NCBI GenBank assembly: GCA_017620475.1
Contig: JAFZQI010000031.1
Location: forward strand, 1-64,000
DNA length: 64,000 nt
DNA from: Clostridiales bacterium
Lineage (GTDB): Bacteria; Bacillota; Clostridia; Saccharofermentanales; Saccharofermentanaceae
Reading direction: 5' to 3'
The notes below the pieces were generated by a model, which had not been told where the DNA came from, searched no databases, and saw only the letters and a program-made list of their open reading frames with translations. Shown in pieces: positions 41,868 to 49,550 of the stretch. Positions within the stretch are counted from its first letter, which is position 1. Every line of letters starts with the position of its first letter. The position numbers and the translations under genes were made by a program.

Positions 41868-44843
41868 ATGAAGAGCGAAAGAGCAAGATCAGTAATTGCA
41901 CCTGCTGACAAGGTACTCAAGGAGAAGTTCGGCCGTTATGCCGAAGAAGGGACGATCAGCGCCCAATATATCTCTACACTGGATGGAGGCATCGTCTTCG
42001 GTGTTGCGGGACTTCCTTTCCCGGCACCGGTCTGTAGCACACTTCTGGCCAATGAAGATATCTGCGGATATATCAATGCATCTGCCGGGAATAAAATGTC
42101 CGTGATGATTGCCAAGAAGGAGGATCAGCTCCGGCTTTTCGTGGAAGAGAAGGGGAATGTTGAAGACATCTCCGATTCCGAAGAGGGCAAGCGTGTCCTT
42201 ACTTGGGCCGGCCCGATCATCGAATACGCTACAGAGTGGGGCGGCAAACTGGATGAAGGCGGAGAACTGATCTGTGATCTGGCATCTCCGGCACCGGGTC
42301 CGCACTATTACACGAATCTTCTGATCGGTAACCGCATCGGATTTGATCATCCGCTGCAGAGTACTCCGAAGAGTGCCATCGACCGTATCGGCGGCGGATG
42401 CTTCCGTTCCCATGCGGATACACAGGTTCTGGCTACCCGCTGGGATTATCTGCCTGAACAGAACGGCTTCCCGGCCAACCGCCAGTTCTATCTGGTGGAG
42501 AAAGGCCAGGTGATCTTCTATTCCGGTTCCGCGAAGCAGGATTCGGTAAAGAGCGCCATCTGCAAGCATGCCCAGAATAGAACGGTAATCGAATATGAAC
42601 TGACGGACGGTCTTTTCGTCCGCCGTACGATCTTCATCCTTCCGCAGGAAGCCGGACTTCCGGTGGCCTCGGAGGCACAGCTGATCGAGATCGAGAACCG
42701 CGGTGCGGCAAACAGAGATCTCCGTATCGTATATACAGGTATGTTCGGAACGCAGGAAGTTCACGCTCTCCGCGAGGACGTCATCTTCTCCACCGTTGTT
42801 GCCCAGTCTGAAGTGTTCTACGGCGACAACGATGAGATCCGCGCCATCTCTTTCAACCCGAATCCGAAATGGACTAAGGGCAATATCCGTTACAACACGT
42901 TGATGGTTCACGCCGGCGGCAAGACGATCTTCCCGGATCAGTTCTGCGCACGCTATGCGGATTTCGTTGGTGCCGGAACCTTGGAGAAACCGCAGTTCGC
43001 GGCAGTCCTTTCGAATGCTCATTCTCGAAAAGGACCGGGTTTCTTTGCTTTGTCTGCGCCTTTTGCAGCGGCAGCAGGAGAGAAGGTTCAGGTCGATAAC
43101 TTCACCTGCCTGACTTCCGATTGTGTCAATCCGGATTACAAGGAAGACATCACGATGAAGGAAGAACTGGATGCGCTCATAGCACGCTTTACGGATGCAT
43201 CGGCACTTCCTTCTGCTCTGGATAAGGTGATCTCTTTTACGAAGAAGTATTCCTCTTATATGCAGATCAAGCACGAGGATAAGGATTTCGAAGCCTACGT
43301 CAATAACAATCTCCCGTTCCAGGTCTTCTACCAGACTTTCGTTTCCCGTTCTTTGGACTGGACGCAGAAGGGTTACCGTGAGATCGGTTTCCGTGAGATC
43401 CAGGATATCTTCGCCTCTATGTACTATTTCGCAGGTATGGGCGAGGTCGAGTTCGTGAAGAAACTTCTCCGCGAGTGGATCTCGAATATCTATAAAGACG
43501 GATATGCGAACCATAACTTCTACTGGAAGGGTAAGGAGCCCGGCTGGTGGTCGGATGATGCGCTTTGGCTTCTGCAGGCTCTTGACCGCTTCTTAAGCCT
43601 CACCGGCGATTTCGATTTCCTGAAGGAAGAACTTCCGATAGCAGGTGAAGAAGGAGAGAAGAGGACCGTTCTTGAGACCATCAAGGCCGTATTTACCTAC
43701 TCTTATAAGATCTCCGTCGGATCTCACGGTATTCCGCTTATCGACCGTGCCGACTGGAATGACTGCCTGAGAGTGGATCCGGATTGCGTCAATGGTCCGG
43801 CAAAAATCGAAATGTATAACGAGCAGCTTTCCGCCTGCGGTAAATCCTACGGTGAGGTTCCGCTGGATTCCGAATACAGCGAGTCTGTCATGAACGGATG
43901 TCTTTTGAAGGTGGCTGTCGATGCGGCAATCGGTATGTTCCGTCATTTCGGTGACGATGAGTATGTGACTTTCCTTGAGGGAGCATCGGCGGATCTTAAG
44001 ACCCGCATTAATGAATACGCATGGAAAGGCGACTACTTCGCCAGAGTGCTTTTCAATCGGAAAGATAAGCCGGAACTTCACTATCTGGGTGCCAAGGATG
44101 ACGGCCTTGTGGTGGAAGAAGGAAAAGAGGGTACATACTTCCTCAATTCCTTCAGCTGGGCGGTCCTGGCGGATCTGGCTTCGGAGGAGCAGATCTCCAT
44201 TATGCTCGACAGCCTTGATAAGAATCTCAGAACGCCTTACGGCTTCCGCCTCTGCACCGGCGTGGATTATTCGAAGATCGCGCCGAAGATCGATGTGGCG
44301 CTCTATTATGCCGGTGACCGTGAGAACGGCGGTATTTTCAAGCACGCCAACATGATGGCGGCTGCCGCGATGCTCAAGGCCAGTAAGGCGGTTTCCGATA
44401 AGGCGCTGGCGGAGAGATTGGCGAAGACCGCTTTCTGGGTCATCGATTGCATCCTGCCGTATAGAACGCTGAAATCTCCGTTTACCGTTTGCGGTAATCC
44501 GAGACTTTGTACGCAGTACAATAACTCGGATACGGGCGAGAATATCGGACCGACACTTTCGGGTACGTCCACATGGCTGTTGCTCTGCCTCTTTACGAGC
44601 TTTGGTGTGGACTTCACGAGCGATGCGCTGATCGTTGAGCCGATCCTGCGTCCGGAGGATACGGCAGAGGATATCATGGTTTCTTCCGGTAAGGCGAAGT
44701 ACCACATCACGGTAAGCAAGGCCCCGGGATTTGCCAGAACGAAGGATGGTGTATCGATCACGGTCGACGGAGAGAAGATCGACGGGGTGCGTGTCCCAAT
44801 CTTCTCTGACGGAGAGATTCACGAGGTGAAGGTTCAGTTCTGA
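41868..44843 (+). CDS. cdp: cellodextrin phosphorylase (GH94)
   Basis: This 991-residue enzyme releases glucose-1-phosphate from cellodextrins longer than cellobiose. The catalytic half closely follows clostridial cellodextrin phosphorylases: LPFQVFYQTFVSRSLDWTQKG, REIGFREIQDIFASMYYFAGMG, KEPGWWSDDALWLLQA, IDRADWNDCLRVD (general-acid Asp region), DYSESVMNGCLLK-like, and TQYNNSDTGENIGPTLSGTS near the C-terminus. The length matches the family (about 980) and is longer than cellobiose phosphorylase because of the N-terminal region. GAGGAGG lies upstream. It is 622 bp from cbp, so it probably has its own promoter. Confidence 0.95.
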   Translation: MKSERARSVIAPADKVLKEKFGRYAEEGTISAQYISTLDGGIVFGVAGLPFPAPVCSTLLANEDICGYINASAGNKMSVMIAKKEDQLRLFVEEKGNVEDISDSEEGKRVLTWAGPIIEYATEWGGKLDEGGELICDLASPAPGPHYYTNLLIGNRIGFDHPLQSTPKSAIDRIGGGCFRSHADTQVLATRWDYLPEQNGFPANRQFYLVEKGQVIFYSGSAKQDSVKSAICKHAQNRTVIEYELTDGLFVRRTIFILPQEAGLPVASEAQLIEIENRGAANRDLRIVYTGMFGTQEVHALREDVIFSTVVAQSEVFYGDNDEIRAISFNPNPKWTKGNIRYNTLMVHAGGKTIFPDQFCARYADFVGAGTLEKPQFAAVLSNAHSRKGPGFFALSAPFAAAAGEKVQVDNFTCLTSDCVNPDYKEDITMKEELDALIARFTDASALPSALDKVISFTKKYSSYMQIKHEDKDFEAYVNNNLPFQVFYQTFVSRSLDWTQKGYREIGFREIQDIFASMYYFAGMGEVEFVKKLLREWISNIYKDGYANHNFYWKGKEPGWWSDDALWLLQALDRFLSLTGDFDFLKEELPIAGEEGEKRTVLETIKAVFTYSYKISVGSHGIPLIDRADWNDCLRVDPDCVNGPAKIEMYNEQLSACGKSYGEVPLDSEYSESVMNGCLLKVAVDAAIGMFRHFGDDEYVTFLEGASADLKTRINEYAWKGDYFARVLFNRKDKPELHYLGAKDDGLVVEEGKEGTYFLNSFSWAVLADLASEEQISIMLDSLDKNLRTPYGFRLCTGVDYSKIAPKIDVALYYAGDRENGGIFKHANMMAAAAMLKASKAVSDKALAERLAKTAFWVIDCILPYRTLKSPFTVCGNPRLCTQYNNSDTGENIGPTLSGTSTWLLLCLFTSFGVDFTSDALIVEPILRPEDTAEDIMVSSGKAKYHITVSKAPGFARTKDGVSITVDGEKIDGVRVPIFSDGEIHEVKVQF

Positions 44844-45175
44844 TCGAGGAGTTGAAGCTGGCTTGAATTGGGGATTCGGCGTGGATCAAGAACCCGGTTC
44901 TGACTGGGGGATCCGGTACGGAATTTGGCCTGCTCTCTCAAATCGGGTGTTTTTGCTGAAATAAGTGTGAATGCTCTCTCATTCGCTCTCTTAAATTGAA
45001 AAATAAGAGTGAAAATGAGAGAGCGAGAGATTGATCCTAAACTGCGCTTAAACTGCTCTCTAAAATGCTCACTTTTTCGCTCAAAAAGTGAGCAAATTAG
45101 AGAGCACTTCATTTCTTTGTTCAGTATTAGCCTGTGGGGGCGATGGTCATTGAATCAACATTTCTTTGTTCAGCA
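44844..45175. repeat. inverted-repeat cluster built on GCTCTCT between cdp and the PBP gene
   Basis: The motif GCTCTCT or its complement occurs at about 44935, 44973, 44985, 45018, 45055 and 45099. Two nested hairpins result. One pairs 44973-44993 with 45004-45024 imperfectly. The other pairs TGCTCTCT (45054-45061) with AGAGAGCA (45099-45106) and TGCTCACTTTTT (45066-45077) with AAAAAGTGAGCA (45083-45094). The region lies between convergent genes, so termination is one role. No open frame is convincing. Confidence 0.7.
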
Positions 45176-45196
45176 TCAGCCAGTCGGGCCGACGGT
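45110..45196. repeat. 49-bp tandem duplication at the 3' end of the PBP gene
   Basis: CATTTCTTTGTTCAG followed by a similar TATTAGCC/CATCAGCC segment occurs at 45110 and again at 45159. Read leftwards, each copy contains a Thr-Gly-stop end (ACTGGCTGA and ACAGGCTAA), so the last codons and stop of the PBP gene were duplicated. Confidence 0.6.
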
Positions 45197-47833
45197 TGGC
45201 GGGGGTGGACCATTGGGATCCGGGCCGGTTGGCTCCGGTGTCGGTTCCGGGGTCGGCGTCGGGGAGACATGGAAGGTACAATCCCTGTTCGGTGTCAGGT
45301 AACTGTCTTCGATGAAATAATCGGTCACGGCCGCATCGGCTTCTTCACAGTACTGAGTAGCTTTCCAGCCGGAAGAGGTACATACTTCTACGCGGATGAT
45401 ATTGTCCGGTTTGACAAATTCAGCCGGATCACAATCGGTGTGGATCCTCTGCATGACGTAATTCCAGATGTGCTGGGCGTTGTTACGGTCGCCCTTCGGA
45501 ATCTCTGTAGTACGAAGACGGTTGTCATATCCGTACCACACCGCAGCGGCGTAGTAAGGAGTGTAGCCGCAGAACCACTTATCTACGTTGTCATCTGTGG
45601 TACCGGTCTTTCCGGCAACCGCGATGCTTTCACCATTCGCGTTGTAGATCGGTTCGACTTTCCCTGCGGCGGTACCGTATTCGATAACATCTTCGAGCAT
45701 ATCCGTCATGAGGAAGGAAGTATCCTCACGATAAACGCGGTGAGAGTCGGTCACATGCTCCAGAACCACATTTCCGTCACTGTCCAGCACCTTGGTGTAG
45801 GCGTAGGGTTTGGTGTAGATTCCACCGGTAGCAAATGTGGTATAAGCGGCGGCCATCTCCAGAGGGGACATACCGACGTTGAAACCGCCGATGGCGGTGG
45901 AAGGATACTGTTCCGTAAGACGGTCGATGCCGACCTCATTTAGGAACCACAGAGCCATTTCCGGCGTGACATCGTTCCAGACCATAACCGCTACCGTGTT
46001 GATAGAAGAGGCAACCGCGCGGCGGATGGTCACCGGGCCGCGATAACTGTTGGTGGAGTTCTTCGGCCAGACCTTATCCGGATTGGATGGGTCAAGGTGG
46101 GATTCCTTATCGTCATAGATCATGGAAGGCGTGATGAGACGCAGTTCCAAAGCAGGACCGTAGGCGATCAGCGGCTTGATGGAGGAACCCGGCTGACGGT
46201 GTGCGTCCACGGCACGGTTGGTACCCAGGTTCACGGTCTTCTCTCCGTATCCGCCCTGCATACCGGCAATGGCACCGGTCTTGACATTGATGACAACCAT
46301 GCCTCCCTGCGGCTTTTCAGGATAGTCCTCAAGCGCTTCCGGATCGGTCTGGAAAAGGGACTGGTCCTTGAAGGCTTCGTCCATGACTGCCTGAACATCA
46401 GCCTCCATCGTCGTATAGATGTGGTAACCCCGGTTGTACACCGTGGTCGCTGCCAGAGAACGGCTGATGTTTCTCTCTTTCTGGATATCGGAAATCACCT
46501 CGGAAACGGCGTACTCGACGAAATACGAGTTGATCGCCGTAGCGGAAGACGTGGTCTTCGTCTTGAAAACCAGTTCCGTATTCAGGGCGCTATCGTATTC
46601 TTCCTGAGTAATATCTCCGAGCTCGTACATCTTGGTCAGAACGATACGCATACGGCGCATCGCATTTCTTCGACCGGATTCACGGAGAGGATTGTAGTAG
46701 GAAGGGCTCTTCGGAAGTCCGGCGAGAAAAGCACATTCTGCCAGAGAAAGCTCCTTGGCGTTCTTTCCGAAATAGTTCTGCGCACCGGCCTCGATACCGA
46801 CATAGTTGTTCCCCATCGGCGCGAGGTTGATGTAGAGCTGCATGATCTCGTCCTTACTGAGCTGCTGTTCCAGAGTCATGGCGGAGAACCATTCCTGGAC
46901 CTTACGCTGGGTGGAACGCTGATCCTGACCGGTAATGAGTTTTACTGTCTGCTGTGTGATGGTAGAACCGCCGTGAGATGCCGTTCCCCCATTGAAAAGC
47001 GCTGAGAGGATGGCACTTCCGATTCTCTGTACGTCGATACCGGAGTGTTCCAGGAAACGCTCATCTTCGATGGCCATGATGGCTTCGTCAATGTAGGTGT
47101 CCTTGACTTCCGTGTAGGCAACGTAGATACGGTCAACATTCTCACTTCCCGTGAGCTTGGCAATGATCGTGCCGTTGCTGTCGTAGACGAAAGAAGTTTC
47201 CACCGAGTCTGTCATGGAAATATCCGCGATCGAAAGCGGTGAGGTCGTGGAGATGTATCCGATGAGCATACCTCCGCCGAAACCGCCTGCCAGGAAGCAG
47301 AAGCAAAGGAGAATGATCATGGCGGTCTTTATGATGTCCGTAAACGCATGGAATACCTCGAGGTACCAGTGGCGGTTATGTGCCGCACGGGTGGGTTTTC
47401 CGTGAAGACGGGACCGAAGCTCGTCTGCAAGAGCGGAATTTTCCGGAGGACAGGGCACGGTAGACCGTTTCTGTGCAGCAGCGGCGGCTGCTTTGGCCCG
47501 GTCACGGTCATAGACCTGGTCACGTGTATATCCGGAAGAAGAACTGTGTGCAGGGGTACGTGGCATCGTGGCATCGGAAGATGCGGATGCAGGGCGGGTG
47601 TTGCTGCGGGCTGCGTTAACTCCGCTATTCGGACGCGTAGCACTACGATCTGCGCTGCTTCCGCCGTTAGGGCGTGATTCACCATGGCCGGCACTGCTGC
47701 GGCCGGCACCGGCTCCGCCGGCCGGATTACCCGAGGGCCTGCCGGATGGTCTTCCGGAGGAACTGTTCCGATTATTGTTATTGTTTCCGCCGGACGGACG
47801 GGAATTCCTTCCGTTCGGATTCGAATCTGACAT
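45176..47833 (-). CDS. ponA: class A penicillin-binding protein (glycosyltransferase/transpeptidase)
   Basis: This 885-residue enzyme polymerises and cross-links peptidoglycan. In order: a disordered Asn/Ser/Gly/Arg-rich cytoplasmic N-terminus of about 155 residues (SGGNNNNNRNSSSGRPSGRP); a membrane span (about 166-195); a GT51 domain with EDERFLEH (Glu256/Glu258 region), GGSTITQQ and EIMQLYINLAPMG; and a transpeptidase domain with SSIKP (Ser550, Lys553), SSINTV and AGKTGTTDDN. A C-terminal PTPTPEPTPEPTGPDP tail closes it. AAGG precedes the ATG at 47833. A short hairpin (47851-47869) in its leader contains GGAGG on the transcript strand. Confidence 0.95.
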   Translation of the reverse strand: MSDSNPNGRNSRPSGGNNNNNRNSSSGRPSGRPSGNPAGGAGAGRSSAGHGESRPNGGSSADRSATRPNSGVNAARSNTRPASASSDATMPRTPAHSSSSGYTRDQVYDRDRAKAAAAAAQKRSTVPCPPENSALADELRSRLHGKPTRAAHNRHWYLEVFHAFTDIIKTAMIILLCFCFLAGGFGGGMLIGYISTTSPLSIADISMTDSVETSFVYDSNGTIIAKLTGSENVDRIYVAYTEVKDTYIDEAIMAIEDERFLEHSGIDVQRIGSAILSALFNGGTASHGGSTITQQTVKLITGQDQRSTQRKVQEWFSAMTLEQQLSKDEIMQLYINLAPMGNNYVGIEAGAQNYFGKNAKELSLAECAFLAGLPKSPSYYNPLRESGRRNAMRRMRIVLTKMYELGDITQEEYDSALNTELVFKTKTTSSATAINSYFVEYAVSEVISDIQKERNISRSLAATTVYNRGYHIYTTMEADVQAVMDEAFKDQSLFQTDPEALEDYPEKPQGGMVVINVKTGAIAGMQGGYGEKTVNLGTNRAVDAHRQPGSSIKPLIAYGPALELRLITPSMIYDDKESHLDPSNPDKVWPKNSTNSYRGPVTIRRAVASSINTVAVMVWNDVTPEMALWFLNEVGIDRLTEQYPSTAIGGFNVGMSPLEMAAAYTTFATGGIYTKPYAYTKVLDSDGNVVLEHVTDSHRVYREDTSFLMTDMLEDVIEYGTAAGKVEPIYNANGESIAVAGKTGTTDDNVDKWFCGYTPYYAAAVWYGYDNRLRTTEIPKGDRNNAQHIWNYVMQRIHTDCDPAEFVKPDNIIRVEVCTSSGWKATQYCEEADAAVTDYFIEDSYLTPNRDCTFHVSPTPTPEPTPEPTGPDPNGPPPPTVGPTG

Positions 47834-47850
47834 AGTATACCTTCTTGCAG

Positions 47851-47869
47851 GGACCTCCGCAGGAGGTCC
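47851..47869. promoter_or_regulatory. hairpin in the PBP leader
   Basis: GGACCTCC (47851-47858) and GGAGGTCC (47862-47869) are perfect complements with a GCA loop, 18 bp upstream of the PBP start. Confidence 0.4.
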
Positions 47870-47923
47870 TTTTGTAGGGGACCAAATAAAAATCCATATT
47901 AATAATACCAGTATTCCCTATAA

Positions 47924-47953
47924 TTGGAAAGAGAAAGCCAAGTGCGCTATAAT
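47924..47953 (+). promoter_or_regulatory. promoter of the RNA methyltransferase gene
   Basis: TTGGAA (47924-47929), an 18-bp spacer and TATAAT (47948-47953) precede the start codon by 30 bp. Confidence 0.6.
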
Positions 47954-47983
47954 GGGAAAAGAGATTTCCGGGGGAGAATGGGA

Positions 47984-49417
47984 ATGGGTATTTTCGACAG
48001 TGGCAGAGCTTACAACGCCCGATGTGTGGGGCTTTCCAATGAGGGCTTCGGCGTGGCTCGAATCGAGGAAAAGGATGCCAAAGAGGACGGCTTGAAGGTC
48101 TTCGTGGAGGATATGCTTCCCGGTGAGAAGGGCAAGATCCGTATCACCGGAAAGGAGAAAAATTCCACCTACGGGAAGAAACTCGGAACGACGACCTCTT
48201 CCGATAACCGCGTCAAACCGATCTGCCCGGAGTTCCTGCGCTGCGGGGGCTGTCAGATCCAGCATGCTTCCTATCCGTGCCAGCTTCGGATGAAGGAAGG
48301 CCTTGTACGGGCCTGCCTTGTGCGGATCGGTCATTTTCCCGAGGAAGAGATCAAGAACTGCATGGAGCCGATCGTAGGCGCCCAGGAGATGTACTATTAC
48401 CGAAATCAGATGCAGTATCCGGTGGAATACAGCCGGGAGAAGCGCTGCGTGAATATCGGTCTTTATGAGCGGAATACCCATCATATCGTGGAACATGAGA
48501 AGTGCTATCTGGCGGACCCGGCTGCCGAGATCGTAAGAAAGGTCGCTCAGACTTTCTTCAGTGATCTCGACCGGATCGATGCGGCAAAAGCATTGCGCCA
48601 GGTGGTGGTACGTTCGGGACTTCTTTCTAAAGAGATGATGGTGATCTTTGTCATCAGGAAACAGGTCAGAATCGACGCTAGTGCTTTTGTAGCGGAATGT
48701 GAGGAAGCATTAAAGGCGGCCAAGAACGGAACACGTCTGATCAGTATCTGGACGGAAGAGCGCCCCGAGGGTGTGAAGTGGAAGAACCCGAAGGGCACCT
48801 GGACGAATATCTGGGGAGAAACCACCATCCGGGAATTCCTGGATAACCGTGTTTTCCGCATTTCGCCGGATTCTTTCTTCCAGGTCAATTCCAAGCAGAC
48901 AGTGGTTCTTTATAACAAGGTCAAGGAGTATCTGCGGCTCGACGGCGTGCTTCCGAGGATGCTTCTGGATCTGTATTGCGGCACCGGGAGCATAGGAATC
49001 TTCTGCTCGGACGCATGCCATCACATGTACGGGGTCGAGTCCGTCGAATCGGCCGTGATCGATGCCAGAAACAATGCAAGGGCGAATTTCATTGAGGATA
49101 CCGATTTCTTCTGCAGCAAGGCGGAAGATTTTGATTTCGGTGCCATGATGCCTGATGCGGTGATCATTGATCCGCCGAGGAAGGGCTGCGATGAGAAACT
49201 TCTGGAAAAGCTCCTTGAACTTGCACCGATGCGTATCGTTTATGTCTCCTGCAATCCGGCAACTCTTGCAAGAGATCTGGAATCCCTCTTTAAGATGCAG
49301 CAGGACAAGGGCGTGCAGTACGGCATTAAGAAGATCTGTCCCGTCGACATGTTCCCGCAGACGACGCATGTCGAGACGTGCGTTCTTTTATCCAAACTTT
49401 CCCGTGCGCAAAAATAG
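47984..49417 (+). CDS. rlmD: 23S rRNA (uracil-5-)-methyltransferase, RumA/RlmD type
   Basis: This 477-residue SAM-dependent enzyme contains a TRAM-like N-terminus (VEDMLPGEKGKIRITG) and a [4Fe-4S] site (CPEFLRCGGCQIQH with CYL near residue 172). The SAM-binding motif is LLDLYCGTGSIGIF, followed by DPPRKGC and the catalytic Cys motif YVSCNPATLARDL. In Firmicutes this family includes RlmCD, which modifies two 23S positions, so the exact target is uncertain. The start at 47984 (MGIFDSGRAYNARCVG) has GGGGAG 7 nt upstream. The ATG at 47978 is too close to that site. Confidence 0.92.
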   Translation: MGIFDSGRAYNARCVGLSNEGFGVARIEEKDAKEDGLKVFVEDMLPGEKGKIRITGKEKNSTYGKKLGTTTSSDNRVKPICPEFLRCGGCQIQHASYPCQLRMKEGLVRACLVRIGHFPEEEIKNCMEPIVGAQEMYYYRNQMQYPVEYSREKRCVNIGLYERNTHHIVEHEKCYLADPAAEIVRKVAQTFFSDLDRIDAAKALRQVVVRSGLLSKEMMVIFVIRKQVRIDASAFVAECEEALKAAKNGTRLISIWTEERPEGVKWKNPKGTWTNIWGETTIREFLDNRVFRISPDSFFQVNSKQTVVLYNKVKEYLRLDGVLPRMLLDLYCGTGSIGIFCSDACHHMYGVESVESAVIDARNNARANFIEDTDFFCSKAEDFDFGAMMPDAVIIDPPRKGCDEKLLEKLLELAPMRIVYVSCNPATLARDLESLFKMQQDKGVQYGIKKICPVDMFPQTTHVETCVLLSKLSRAQK

Positions 49418-49454
49418 AGAAGATATAGACGCTCGTGCGTAAAGATACATGATC

Positions 49455-49509
49455 CCCATGTTCAATCCCGGGTGAAGTTCCAGGTTCCGTCCCATGTTCA
49501 ATCCCGGGT
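49455..49509. repeat. 19-bp perfect direct repeat between convergent genes
   Basis: CCCATGTTCAATCCCGGGT occurs at 49455-49473 and 49491-49509, a 36-bp period. Two hairpins follow: GCCCCC/GGGGGT (about 49513-49527) and GTGCAGGAGA (49526-49535) with TCTCCTGCAC (49541-49550). Confidence 0.75.
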
Positions 49510-49525
49510 TTAGCCCCCATCGGGG

Positions 49526-49550
49526 GTGCAGGAGATCATCTCTCCTGCAC
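49526..49550 (-). terminator. hairpin enclosing the stop codon of the third giant lipoprotein
   Basis: A perfect 10-bp stem (49526-49535 with 49541-49550) has a 5-nt loop, and the stop codon (complement of 49536-49538) lies in that loop. No T run follows, so it may protect the transcript end or affect termination of translation rather than be a classic terminator. Confidence 0.45.

Noticed and set aside
47851..47873. Plus-strand terminator (hairpin plus TTTT) before the methyltransferase gene
   Set aside because: No rightward transcript is known to end there; the hairpin more likely belongs to the PBP leader on the other strand.
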